DNA of 64,000 bases from assembly GCF_001640805.2 (NCBI RefSeq), contig NC_066850.1:2519059-2583058 (forward strand), written 5' to 3'. The notes under the pieces are model-generated. The model was given only the letters and a program-made list of their open reading frames with translations. It was not told where the DNA came from and did not search any database. The stretch's first letter is position 1. Every line of letters begins with the position of its first letter. The position numbers and the translations under genes were made by a program. Positions 53,456-64,000 of the stretch are shown piece by piece. Origin of the DNA: Lates calcarifer (lineage: Eukaryota; Chordata; Actinopteri; Centropomidae).

Positions 53456-56227
53456 TTGCTGTTTTCTTTCCCTTTTTTTTCAATTATATTGAGGGACTGC
53501 ATAATCAGCAAGTCATTTGCATTTTCTTGCAATGTTTCTCTTCACACTCTTTCTCTTGTCTTTGACCGGAAGCATTTTCTAAGCTGTGCTACTTTTAAAA
53601 ACCTCATTTACTGTAGACTGCAGTGAACAGTGTCTTCTTGTAGCAAAAAGTACAATGGGGACATCAAATTCTGTTGAAAATTAGTTTAAAACAATCCACT
53701 CTGTTTAAAAACAGATTTTTAATTGTATGGCCAATGTTATGCATCAAATCCATAATCTGCTCCTCAGAGATAAAAGACGAGAATGTTATTGTGTAAGTAA
53801 CTTAATATGGCTGTGTATGCTTTTGTTTTGGTTCTGCTTTGTTTGTCCGTGCGTGCATGCATATGTATTCATAAAAAGAAGAGAGTGAAGACATTAAGAT
53901 GCAGGAGATGTTACCCCTTCTGGGATAAACTGCTTATTAATCTTGCACTTTCACTTGTGCATCATTTACCCCAGCAATTCTGCCAAATGCAGCCACAACT
54001 GGTGTTGTAAATACATAAACAGCTCACAAAAATAGTCTCCCTTTGTCCTGTTTTGTCAGGATAATCACACATTTCTTCCTGCAACTGTTTTCAATAATTC
54101 AAACTGTTTATATTATCCCTAGTTAAGATGTGAAATATGTGTGTGGATAGTTTATTATATATGTGTCACAATATTTATATTTGTTTCAGACAAATGTACT
54201 CATTTTTTTCTCCTTAAACATCTTCTTTTATTGAAAATCTCTCCTTATGTATTTATTCTCAAATCAAATTAATGTAGCAGTGAATTATGGTGCTCGCTGC
54301 TGCTCTGTGTGATATGAATATGGAATGATACTGAGGTACATGCTCTGCAAACCTGGTAAGCATCCAATACTGTGTGTCCATCCATCCTCTGTTACTTATC
54401 TTTCCCCAGGAGACATGTATATCATGGTTATCTTTCTGTGGGCCGACTGAAAGTGTGTGTGTTTGAAGGCATTCGGTGTTCCCCTGCAGGAATTCCCAAG
54501 GCCACGATGTACACAGATTCATACAAACTGCATGGCTGCACCTTGTTCCATGCCTTTTTTATTTTTACTACAATGAATTAGGGTTTTATTTTAAACAGTG
54601 GTGCACCAGAAAATGCTGTGTTTCATTCCCCTGTGCCACTGTTGAACAAGTATTTAGGATTATGGGCAGTTTGGTTCAGTGTTGACTCAGATTTATTCAG
54701 CCCAGGTAAATTATAAATAAGTATTTTCAAAGCTGTAATTAAAAAATAATCTTCCTAACTGCGCTTTAAAAAAAACACTTTTTTAATATCCCCATAGCAC
54801 ATTTGCAAACCCCATAGCATGTCCATGTATGCGTGTCTCGCACAAAGCAATCTGCTAAAGATAGCTTTTGCCCTGCACTTTTATGTGTTACAACAGAAAA
54901 CGTAAGGCAGAAAGAAAAGCCAGTTCATGAGTTCATTTTGTTTTGTAATTTCTAGGTATATTGGATGCAAACAATCTCCTGACACAGCTCAGGGCTATAT
55001 GTGAAATTAAAAGCCGTGGGTGACAGTTTGATGCTGTATCTCAACATGAGTTTGAAGGGTTACGCAACAAAGTCATTCATTTGGGACGCCAGATCCATTA
55101 TATGCATGAATCATCATCATTGTGCATTTCCATCACATTCGCTTCTCAGGCTGAAATATGCATTATGTTTTCCATTAATATTTTTTACTCCCTCCCTTAT
55201 GTGAAAATGCTTGAAGTTAGCAAAAATGAGTACACAGTGAAATGGAGAAACAAGGGTGTTACATAGACATTTATCTGTGTAGGACTCATTTCCAAATAGA
55301 GATCCTGTACTGGGACTCATGAGACAAAAGGCAAAATAAAGGAGATGTAAATAAAACAATGACAATATGTTAAGATGCTAAAGTTTTGTTTACACCATAA
55401 CAACTCAATATATTTTTAATCTCATGGTTTCTCTACCATAGCCTTGAATGTTATCTTAAAGGATGTGGAGCTCCACAGAAAATATGAGGCAATTTATCCA
55501 GAGTTCAATGGAGCTGGTATGCCACTTTAACATTTTACTGTGCATTACATGAAAGGTCGAGGTCGTTGAGTGGACGTTTGCTGTGCACTGGGCAGAAATG
55601 CGCAGGAGCCATTACAGCAGCAGGAAAAACATCAAGATATACCGCCCCATTTCATTCCCTCCCTGCACACACACGACTTGCTCGCATGCACACACTCTTG
55701 AGATCCGTCCCTGTGGGTGGACAGAGAACCACTTCCTTATCCACGCTACCTTGCATAATGCCTCTCTGCATTGCGTAGGGTACAGGCAACACACTCAGCA
55801 ATACCAGGGCTACTTCAGAGCAACCCACAGCTTGCTCTCTGAGTCTTATTCAGAGTATGTGTTGGCCCCAAAGACCTGAGATCTAGCACCAGCAGCCGAG
55901 GACCCCTGCAGCTACAGCTATAGATCTGCATCGAGGTCTGAAAAAGTTAGACAGACAAGCAGGCCAGAGTGAGAGAGAGATTTCTCTGGAGGTCAGAGCT
56001 CAAGATGTTTGGCACAAGCTCTTCTTTTGTTGCCAACAGGAAGTTGACCTACGAGGCTTGAGACAGTGTGAACTTATTCAGCCTTTGCCATATGTGCAAA
56101 CCCCTGACGAAAGTAATAGAGAAGGAAATAGATATTCACAAAAGGTAAACTTTCTGAAATAAACATCTCCAGGAGGCAGTACATTGATATGCAGATGTTG
56201 TTTCTACCATGATTTATACAGTCATAC

Positions 56228-56424
56228 ATTCATTCATTATCTATACCGCTTATCCGTTAAGGGTTGTCAGGGGGAGTATGGGTGAGTGGCAGGATACACC
56301 CTGCACAGACTGCCAGTCCATCACAGGGCAAACAACCATTCACATTCACACCTACGGACAATGTAGAGTCACCAATTGACCTAAGCTGCATGTCTTTGGA
56401 CTGTGGGAGGAAGCTCAGAGGACG
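56228..56424 (-). mobile_element. LINE-type 3' end fragment, common fish repeat
   Basis: The plus strand reads ATTCATTCATTATCTATACC, GCTTATCC, GGATACACCCTGCACAGACT, GCCAGTCCATCACAGGGC, ACCATTCACATTCACACCTA, CGGACAATGTAGAGTCACCA, and CTGCATGTCTTTGGACTGTG then GGAGGAAGC. This is one of the most frequent repeat tails in ray-finned fish genomes, probably from an L2/CR1-like or Rex-like LINE. The ATTCATTC end would be the element's 3' tail, so the element points to the minus strand. No reverse transcriptase sequence is attached. Confidence 0.75.
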
Positions 56425-57399
56425 TTTGAGTATAGTGTTCCCTCAGTATATCCAAGTCTGAACCTCTAAATGTATTGAGTATTTCAGGTTTTTCAGAATT
56501 TGATGTTGAGTATTTTATGGCCACAAGTGTGCAGGGCTCATAAACATGATATACTGGTATCAAGTGAAACTAAAGCAATATACTCCATTATGCTTTTAAA
56601 ATAATCAGCTGCAGGCTGTACAAGGTTGTGTTTTTACTAGCTTACTAATACTAACTTTCTATGATATTAACTCTTCCAGCTTTATGTTGTATTATGACAG
56701 TCGCAGAAATAAGAAATGACTGAAGGGAAAAAAAGTATTTAAATCATAATGAAAAACAATTATAAACACTAACAGGCACTAAACGTTGCATGACTATTAC
56801 CCAAACTGCAGCAGCGAGTCTCGCCAAAGTCCACAGACAGCAGGAGTAGTGCTAACAAGCACTGAGTGTGGTACAGGAACAAATGTAGCAAAGACCCCAA
56901 GCTCTCCTTGGTATTCTTACACATACGTTATGTGTGGGAGGTGTCCAGGGCAGCGAGTCTGTGCAACAGCTGGTGTCAGCCGCAGACCTGTCGAGTTCAG
57001 TATATGGATTTGTATGTGTCATTAGTAATGAATAGTGTTACGCAGCTGCAGTAAGCCCAAAGGGGAAAGCCGTTTGTGATGCTAAAAGCAAGCTAAACTT
57101 TATCACACAGCAACTCTGTTTAACAGTTGTAATGCGTTCATTTATAGGACTGGCAGCTGGTTTAATAACATAGCTTTTGTCGGCAAAAGCTTTTATCACG
57201 TCACACTTTTCATTTGACTGTATCACAGAGGAATTCTGTACTAGTGTAAAACTCAGTATGTATGTAATTTGGAGAAGCACAAGTAGAAAAGACTTGTTTG
57301 TTCATTTTTGGTCAGTAGTATTGTGGAGTGACTTGTACAACAGGTCTGGACCACAAGTAAATATTGTTTGTACCTAAGAAAATTGGTGAAAGGTAGTTA

Positions 57400-57830
57400 A
57401 ATCTAAATCGCTCATATGTTGCACTTGCTATTGCTAAAAAGCAAATGTTAGCATTAGCAGCTGCTTACTCATCAGGAGCTTTGACAGTCGTCACTGAAGC
57501 ACCCGCTGGACAGCTGCTTCTTCTTCCTCTGATGTTGCATTGACAAATGACTGGATGCTACAGTGACCCACTATTACAAAGTGGTATCACAAGACAGGAT
57601 AGGCCAGGGGTAGCAGGTTAGCATGCTAATTTCAGTAGACAAAGTGATAGAAGCAAAACAAGGGTTAACAGAGGTGTTGTTTTCCACCACTGGAGACAGG
57701 TCTTAGAGAGGAAAGGAATGAATTTTGATGCTGAACTCACAACTTTCATCTGTAACAGCTGTCAATGCTAACACTGCCTACATAGCAATAGCAATTTACA
57801 CATAGCACCTCTTAAAACAAATCTGTTTGT
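57400..57830. repeat. Possible diverged fish repeat with GCATGCTAA motifs
   Basis: The stretch holds GTTAGCATTAGCAGC, GGTTAGCATGCTAATTTCAG, TGGAGACAGGTCTTAGAGAG and ACAGCTGTCAATGCTAACAC, which resemble a high-copy percomorph repeat. Similarity is from memory and patchy, so extent and identity are unsure. Confidence 0.35.
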
Positions 57831-59585
57831 ACGAGTGGTTTGTGCATGAGGCCCAGCTAACACACTTCATCACTTTGGGTATGGTTCTACATAAGGGGCT
57901 ATTCATTAAACAGAGTTAAACGAAGCCCCGAAGAGAAGAGAAAAATATTTCATATATACCTGCTTCTGCATTCTCTCCCAAAAGTTAAGCAGGGCAAAGC
58001 AAAACTTTTGTTGAAAAAGTGCAAAAGAAGTTTAAACACAGAGGTCAGTGTGCTTCCCAGTCATTTGGGCATTGGTGAAAGAGCACACAGCCTTTTGCAA
58101 GAGAACACAAACATTTTCTTCCATGTTTCCTCTGGGGCTCCATTGAATTACAGTAAAATACTATGTTAGATAAGAAGTAATAGCAGGTTCTTCTCACTTT
58201 TCATGCACAGGCTACATTTGAGTAGCAAAATTTTAAGCCAGACCTTTCGAAATCTTTCACATTTATGGAAAAGGGAATTTGAACAAAAGTCTACAGTAGT
58301 AAAAATAAAAAAAAGTTATGATTTAGGGAGATGGCCATGAGTTTGGGAAAGGGAGGAATATTGTTTGAAACCATTACACAATGAGCTGGAGATACAGATT
58401 ATACACCTCAACATTATGAAGTTGGTCCTAATATTTTATGTATTTGATGTACTATATTCTTTGGAAAGCAGAGAGTCTCTATCTTTGAAAGAACTCTTTC
58501 AGCCGACAGGTATCGTAAAAAAGATTCACAATAATGGCCTTCCATCAAGATAGCAGTGAATTCTTGTTGTCATATCCACAACTATCCATAAAACACCCGC
58601 TCATAACGGCATTCTTAACCCCTGCGTGCTTATACAGGCAACAGTGGCCCCCTGTAAACATTTAGCACAACAATTCTGCTCTGTCACCAGTGATAGATGC
58701 ACTGGTAAAAACTGCAATATTGGCATCCAAACAATAGGCACGGCTGTACAGTGAAGTATTTCTCCAGAGAAATCTAAAATTATGTTCTCTGAAGGACACT
58801 GCCGACTGAGCATTAAAAAAAAAAAGGAAAAGGGGGGAGGAATTGCAGAGCACCCTGTTTTGCTCCCCAGCTGTTTACACAGTGCTGCAGAGGCTGTAAA
58901 TTCTAAAGAGCTGAAGCATATTGGGCATCATCTCCGGCACCCATCATTCCAGAAATTGCCTCTCTTTACCCCTCTCTCAGGAGAAGCACACAGTTCATTG
59001 TCGTGCCCGCAGATCCCTTTGCACTGTCACTTTGGTGGTGACACTCGGGGGCCCCATAAACAACCAGCCCCTCCGATATCTCAAGGGCAGGTGCCTGGAT
59101 TGGATGCCTGCCTCCTCAAAGATATAAAGGGTAATAATATTTTCCTTACCTAGACCTTTTTCCGCTCGTCATGGCTGGGAATGTTGGGCTTTAACTGACA
59201 ACATGAAAGCTGGGTGCTGCTCAGACTTCTCATTTTGGAAACATTGAATCTATATGTGAGAGACCGTTCTGCTCTCTGCTAACGTATCTGCAGTCAGACA
59301 ACAACTTCGGCTTGTTTTCATGCTGCATGCAGTATGTTGGAGTGAAAAAGTTTTCCGGCAAAACAATCTGGCTAATCACGTGGTGTGTACAGCTGTATTT
59401 TAGCACTTCATTTATAATTGTACTGTAGGAAAAATGACAATAAAGGGTGGGACTATGAAACATTTGCCAATTAAGCCTGTGTTTTCATTTTAGCAGAACA
59501 ACAAAATCTGCATCCAACTGACATGTAACACTTTCATTTACTGTTTAAGTGCAAAGTTAGATCTTTATTTCAGCTTCGTCTAATG

Positions 59586-59775
59586 CAGAGGTTCCCAACC
59601 TTTTTGGCTTGTGACCTCATAAACAAAGGCAATGACACAAGAGTTATTTTTATAGAAGCATGTTACAGAACCCTTTCATCACAGAGAGAGACAAGTAAAC
59701 ACACGTTACCTCACCACAACATACGTTTGTGTTTTCCTGCTTGTGGTCCCAGACCACTTGCTCTCAGTTAGGCTG
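59586..59775 (+). mobile_element. hAT-like nonautonomous element remnant
   Basis: It begins CAGAGGTTCCCAACCTTTTT followed by GGCTTGTGACC, the typical terminal sequence of a hAT-type element in fish. Internal blocks CATCACAGAGAGAGACAAGT and CCTGCTTGTGGTCCCAGACC fit the same family. The opposite terminus is decayed. Similar 7-base sequences, TCTAATG before the start and CCTAATG after the end, may be remains of the target-site duplication. Confidence 0.55.
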
Positions 59776-60185
59776 CCTAATGATGGAAATGAATTGGAAA
59801 TCCAAAAATGATTTATTATATAAACATTGAACACACATTAGACTAGTCAGTAATGGTAAATAAGCTCATTTGAATTATTTAAACTAGAAACCGTAAGCGC
59901 CTTACCAAGACTGACTTCAGATCTGTCAATTCCCTTCACTCCGTCAGTATATCTTTTGAATGTTAATGCTTCACAAGGTCACGTAGGAGATCTGTGCCTT
60001 CTTCACGCTGGCTAATTATCCCAGCGCCATCTTTTATTGAATCTGACACTTTGAAGGGCTTTCTGTTGGCCCATCCCTCATTTTTAATAGTATTGATTTT
60101 TTTTCACCGATCATATCAGGCCTTGCATTTTCAAAAAGATGCTGCCAGCTTTTTATTCTCTCCCGCTCCTATCCACCTCACAGCC

Positions 60186-60202
60186 TTTTTTTTTTTTTTT
60201 TT
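60186..60202. repeat. Poly-T tract
   Basis: A run of about 17 T with no retroposon body recognised next to it. Confidence 0.85.
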
Positions 60203-62034
60203 CGCTTTTATTCCTGTCCAAAGTGTTTCAGAGCTGGCAGAATTGTAACTGTAAACACACATCTTCTGCTCAGCAATTATCAAAGGGGGCAGTGAGGGAG
60301 AGGAATTGATCTGCCGGCTCGCGGTACAGTAAACAAAGCCTCCCTGTCCCATGTGTTCTGAGCAATTATGAAGTGCAAGAAGTAGCAGGTTTTGCATGAG
60401 CTATAAAAAGAGTAAAAACAGTTGGAACCAAAAAGGTGTTTGCAAAGAAACACCCACAATTAGCTTTAATAATGCATTGCAGTTACATCTAATAAGCACT
60501 TTTGACTTTGTTTTTGATCTTTTTCAACACACATCCTTGATATGTTGTTGCAGTGGTGGACCAGCTATCATTGTCAGGAGCAACATCCTCTCCAGACGCA
60601 GTGCAGATAGCTTTCCAGAGAAAAACAAAAAGACTTTCACCATTTCCCACATCACTTTCCAAACAGCTATTCAATTTGTTCCATTGTTTTCCATGAGCTT
60701 GTTTGTCACCTCTCTCTCTCTCGCTCCCTCACTCATGTCCACCATCTATGTCACTGTATTGTCTTTCGTCCCTCCGTAGAATCCATTCATGCAACATTAG
60801 ATTCAAACTCTGATATGCAATGTCCCTAGGCGCTCAGCAGAGATGGATATATGAATAGCATTTAGGAAAATAAATTGATCTTTGATGCTTGTCCTTCAGG
60901 GGGAGATTATGTGACATTGGTTACTGTCAACAGTCTGTTCTATTTCTATTTTAGCTGAGCGCCATGGGTGAAAATGCACTCATGAGGTCCATTGGAATCG
61001 AAACGAAATGGGCTATTACCCTTCAATGTGATATTTCTGAGGCGATGGAAATGAAAAGAGGTCTCTCATTTGTGCTGCAGTGATCTGGTTATAGCTCTGA
61101 TGCACATAGTCAGGGGGAACCTGTGAGGTCCAAATTTATCAATTGTTAAGTATGTTTGGAATATTAAGTGCTTTACCAAATGGGGAACGTGAAATACAAG
61201 GATAAAACAGACTGTATTCATAAAGATAATGGGCTGTCATATTTGCCGGAACAATTTTCACAATTAGGTGTTGATATATTTTGTATGTCTTGTAAAATCT
61301 CGACACATGGCTGTATAATAAAATCAGATTTTTACATGAGCTGTATCTGATTTTCCCCCTTCCTCTCTTTTCTCCAATTGCACATGAGTAATTAAGACCA
61401 TCTGCCTAAAACATCACAGTCAGCAGAAAGGCATTGCGAGGGCCGTGAAGATTTCAATTATCAATATACCACTTAATACATCGCCGCCAGGCCAAACAGT
61501 CTGGCATCTCCACAGGGCGAGATGGAGAATGTTATTTCTCAAGCACATCAGCAGATAGCTGCAATTTGGCATTGTGGTGCAGCGGGGTTCAAACCAGCCT
61601 CCATCCATCAAACTGTACTTGGAACATGGAGAAGCAGAGAACCCTTTACTTACACATGGGCAATCGTGTTAGAGCGCACACAGAGTGATTACAGAGGCAC
61701 AGTAACCCCCTATGAGTTGTGTTTGATTCTTGTGATCGAGAGATATGAAACGCTATTGTGGATGTGTCAGCCGCTGCATGAACGCCTTGGATTCCCATAA
61801 GGGGATATGGCCATCGTTGCTGATATTCACTGCTGTGTGTGATTCTTCTTGTACGACAGTTTGGCTTTACAAGAAATCCTAATCCACACTTCAGTGCACA
61901 TGGTGTAACAGCCCCACTGTAGTGAAAACAAACAATATGAATATGAGTTGATACTGTAAATGTAGTGGACTTAGAGCTTTGATGACTGAAGATGAAGTTT
62001 TGAGTGTAAGAAATTTATTACCAAAATCTTTCAG

Positions 62035-62110
62035 TTGGTGATCATTATTTAACATCAGTGTGTTAGCATTGTCATTAAGCATATTAGTAAGCTGACGTTA
62101 GCAAAAACAT
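62035..62110 (-). repeat. Possible GCTAACATGCTAA-type repeat fragment
   Basis: On the minus strand the blocks TGCTAACGTCAGC and AATGCTAACACACTGATG resemble the start of the repeat at 63.6 kb. The match is short and low-complexity. Confidence 0.3.
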
Positions 62111-63074
62111 TACAATGAGACCAGACACAACACATTGATGACATATATCTCCTTCCATCTGTTATTTTTTCCCCATTTATGTCCTATCACAGTGATTTGC
62201 AATATCCAGTCTGCAACAAAGACTTTATTATTGGACCTATTTCACACAGAGTGACGTAGAGTGAACTTGTTATATTGCTTTATTATTATCACACAGCCTA
62301 TAGAGACTTGAAGTCTGTAAACTGAGATGGATGTTTTCAGCAGACAGTTTAGTTAGGTTTAGTTTTTTGTCGCTTACCATCACAAATGAGTTTGGTTAAC
62401 CTGGATGACCCTTTATGATGGTCTGACTTTATATATATATATATTTTTTTTAATATTTTATATTTTGACTGCATTACACCTCTTTCCAGTATTCATCTTT
62501 CAAATCACTGCAGTTAACTGAATGAGTAGCATTAGGAATGATGAGTAAGACAGTAAAACACAGTCCATGTTGTAATGAAAATGTATAATTTACTTCCAGT
62601 TAAAGTACAATGTGCAAACTATACAGTATCAGAAATACTATAAATACACTGCAGACCATGAATTGTTCAGTTATAACATATAAACACAGCATTCAGTTTG
62701 CATGTTGCAGAGTCTGGTTGCAGCAGTAGAGAAGGAATGGTGACAAGTGAAGCATAAAGTAGCTACACTCAATAATGTATATTTCCTGAGGCTGAAACAT
62801 GTCATACTGTGAAAGATTTGTGCAACAAAATTGTGGCTCAGTGTAGAACTTGTGCATCCGAAGAAGTCTGAGAGCTCCTCTATCACAACATCTTCATTAG
62901 CTGAAGGTATACTGGAAGGATAATGTGTGAAGACATTATCTGAGCCATTGTGGAAAGGTTGTGCCAAAAGAGAAGTTTTTGTGTGCATGTCTGAGTGTGT
63001 CTACATGTTGACAGACAGATGGACAGGTACCTGTATGTGTATGTCTGCACCTGCCTGTCAGCTGCCTGTTGTGA

Positions 63075-63092
63075 GTGTGTGTGTGTGTGTGT
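63075..63092. repeat. (GT)n microsatellite
   Basis: About nine GT units. Confidence 0.85.
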
Positions 63093-63599
63093 CTATCGTT
63101 TTTGTGTGTCTGTTGGTTTGGGCTTTCATTGTGTTATGATCATGGTTTCATATCTGGAGTCTTAAGCTTTCACCATTTGGTTTGGAGAGAAATCAAATAA
63201 CCTGCTTTGCTCTGAGACTTTGGAATCTGGCTTAGTTGTTTACCAAGACTACACAGTGTAAACCTGTCAGCTTTTCCAGCCCACCTCTGAAACTCTAGAG
63301 CACTTTTCAAAGAGAATAATGTTGGTTATACTGAAAATTAGCTTTTTTTTTCCTAGCAGTGTGGTATCACATCATTACATGTCCTTGAAAGAGATCTCAT
63401 GGAGATTGTCAACAGAACCACCATGGCTAAGCAAACAGTGTGGATTAATTTGAATTATCACCATTAATTCATATTCAGTACATCCCTCAACAGTTTCTGT
63501 AAATATTTAAAACAAGACTAAGAGTCTATGCTAATAGCTCTGTGAGGTTGTACTAGGGCACAGCAGTGCTTAAAGGAAAATGCTGACATCAGCTAAGCA

Positions 63600-64000
63600 G
63601 GAATAAAAGTAACCATACTCACCAGCTCGTTTAACCATGTTAACATGCTAACATGCTAATTAGCACTAAACACATTCACATCTTATTCATTTTGCAGGTG
63701 TTTGGTCATGAAAGTGTTGAAGAAATTTGACCTGTGCTAAAGGAAAAGGATCACCAAAGTTAATACAGTCCATCCTGAGGGGAGTAAGAATGTCTTCATG
63801 GCAGTAGAGGAAAAATCAGATGATCATCAAAGTCATTAGGACTCGTCATCTGGGGACCATGAGCATCTGCACAATCCATCCAGTAGATGTTGAGATACAG
63901 TAGTTCATGGGATAAATGGAACTTTTCTGTAGCATTAAAGGAAAACTCAGGGGATCACAAAAGTAACAAGGATTCATCCTCAGGGGAAATTTTAGACATT
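63600..64000 (+). repeat. Common percomorph interspersed repeat with internal tandem units, cut by window end
   Basis: Begins with ACCATGTTAACATGCTAACA and ATGCTAATTAGCACTAAACA, then TTTTGCAGGTGTTTGGTCAT, then repeated units with AGGAAAA..GATCA.CAAAGT..ATTCATCCT..GGGGA (near 63740, 63808 and 63940) and CAATCCATCCAGTAGATGTT. This unit pattern is a very frequent repeat in spiny-rayed fishes. The copy continues beyond 64000. Confidence 0.75.

Larger units (their letters stand above)
37468..64000. other. Gene-poor noncoding region with repeats
   Basis: No protein-coding gene is recognisable. The region contains copies of several common fish repeats (42.79, 53.2, 56.23, 59.59 and 63.6 kb), GT microsatellites at 38.2, 48.8 and 63.1 kb, a CpG-rich patch at 40.45-40.62 kb, and long low-repeat stretches that resemble conserved noncoding DNA. 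Reading frames up to 193 codons exist but show no domain or protein-like composition. Confidence 0.55.

Noticed and set aside
61565..61600. A box-B-like GGGTTCAAACC considered as a tRNA or SINE
   Set aside because: No box A at the right distance and no tRNA arms could be formed.

Overview
The window looks like teleost fish DNA, most likely from a spiny-rayed (percomorph) species. Three things point this way: one complete vertebrate neuronal gene of the LRRN family, a Pol III tyrosine tRNA gene with an intron, and several interspersed repeats that I recognise from memory as common in percomorph genomes. No database search was possible, so family names rest on recognition of sequence patterns. 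The landscape is a large, gene-poor, AT-leaning noncoding region with many CA/GT microsatellites.

Layout. 1-1.75 kb: noncoding, with one TG repeat. 1.75-17.4 kb: one gene on the minus strand, lrrn3. It has a noncoding first exon in a CpG-rich patch at about 17.0-17.4 kb, an intron of about 11.5 kb, then one exon at about 1.76-5.55 kb holding the rest of the 5' leader, the whole 709-residue reading frame and the 3' UTR. 17.5-37.3 kb: noncoding, with degenerate transposon pieces, microsatellites, a long TA tract and a strong G-quadruplex motif at 26.7 kb. 37.38-37.47 kb: tRNA-Tyr(GUA) on the minus strand with a 14-nt intron and a Pol III terminator. 37.5-64 kb: noncoding, with five recognisable or probable interspersed repeats and several stretches that look like conserved regulatory DNA by eye.

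How it fits together. LRRN3 is a single-pass neuronal membrane protein with leucine-rich repeats, one Ig domain and one fibronectin-III domain. In mammals the gene lies inside a very large intron of IMMP2L, in the opposite orientation. If that arrangement is kept here, much of this window is immp2l intron on the plus strand, and the noncoding flanks could hold enhancers of lrrn3. I looked for immp2l exon motifs and recognised none, so this remains an inference.

I found no convincing new multi-gene system. The observations most worth checking are the uORF-rich lrrn3 leader and split 5' end, the two complementary microsatellite pairs at 16.1-16.6 kb, the altered cytoplasmic tail of Lrrn3, and the candidate conserved noncoding elements.
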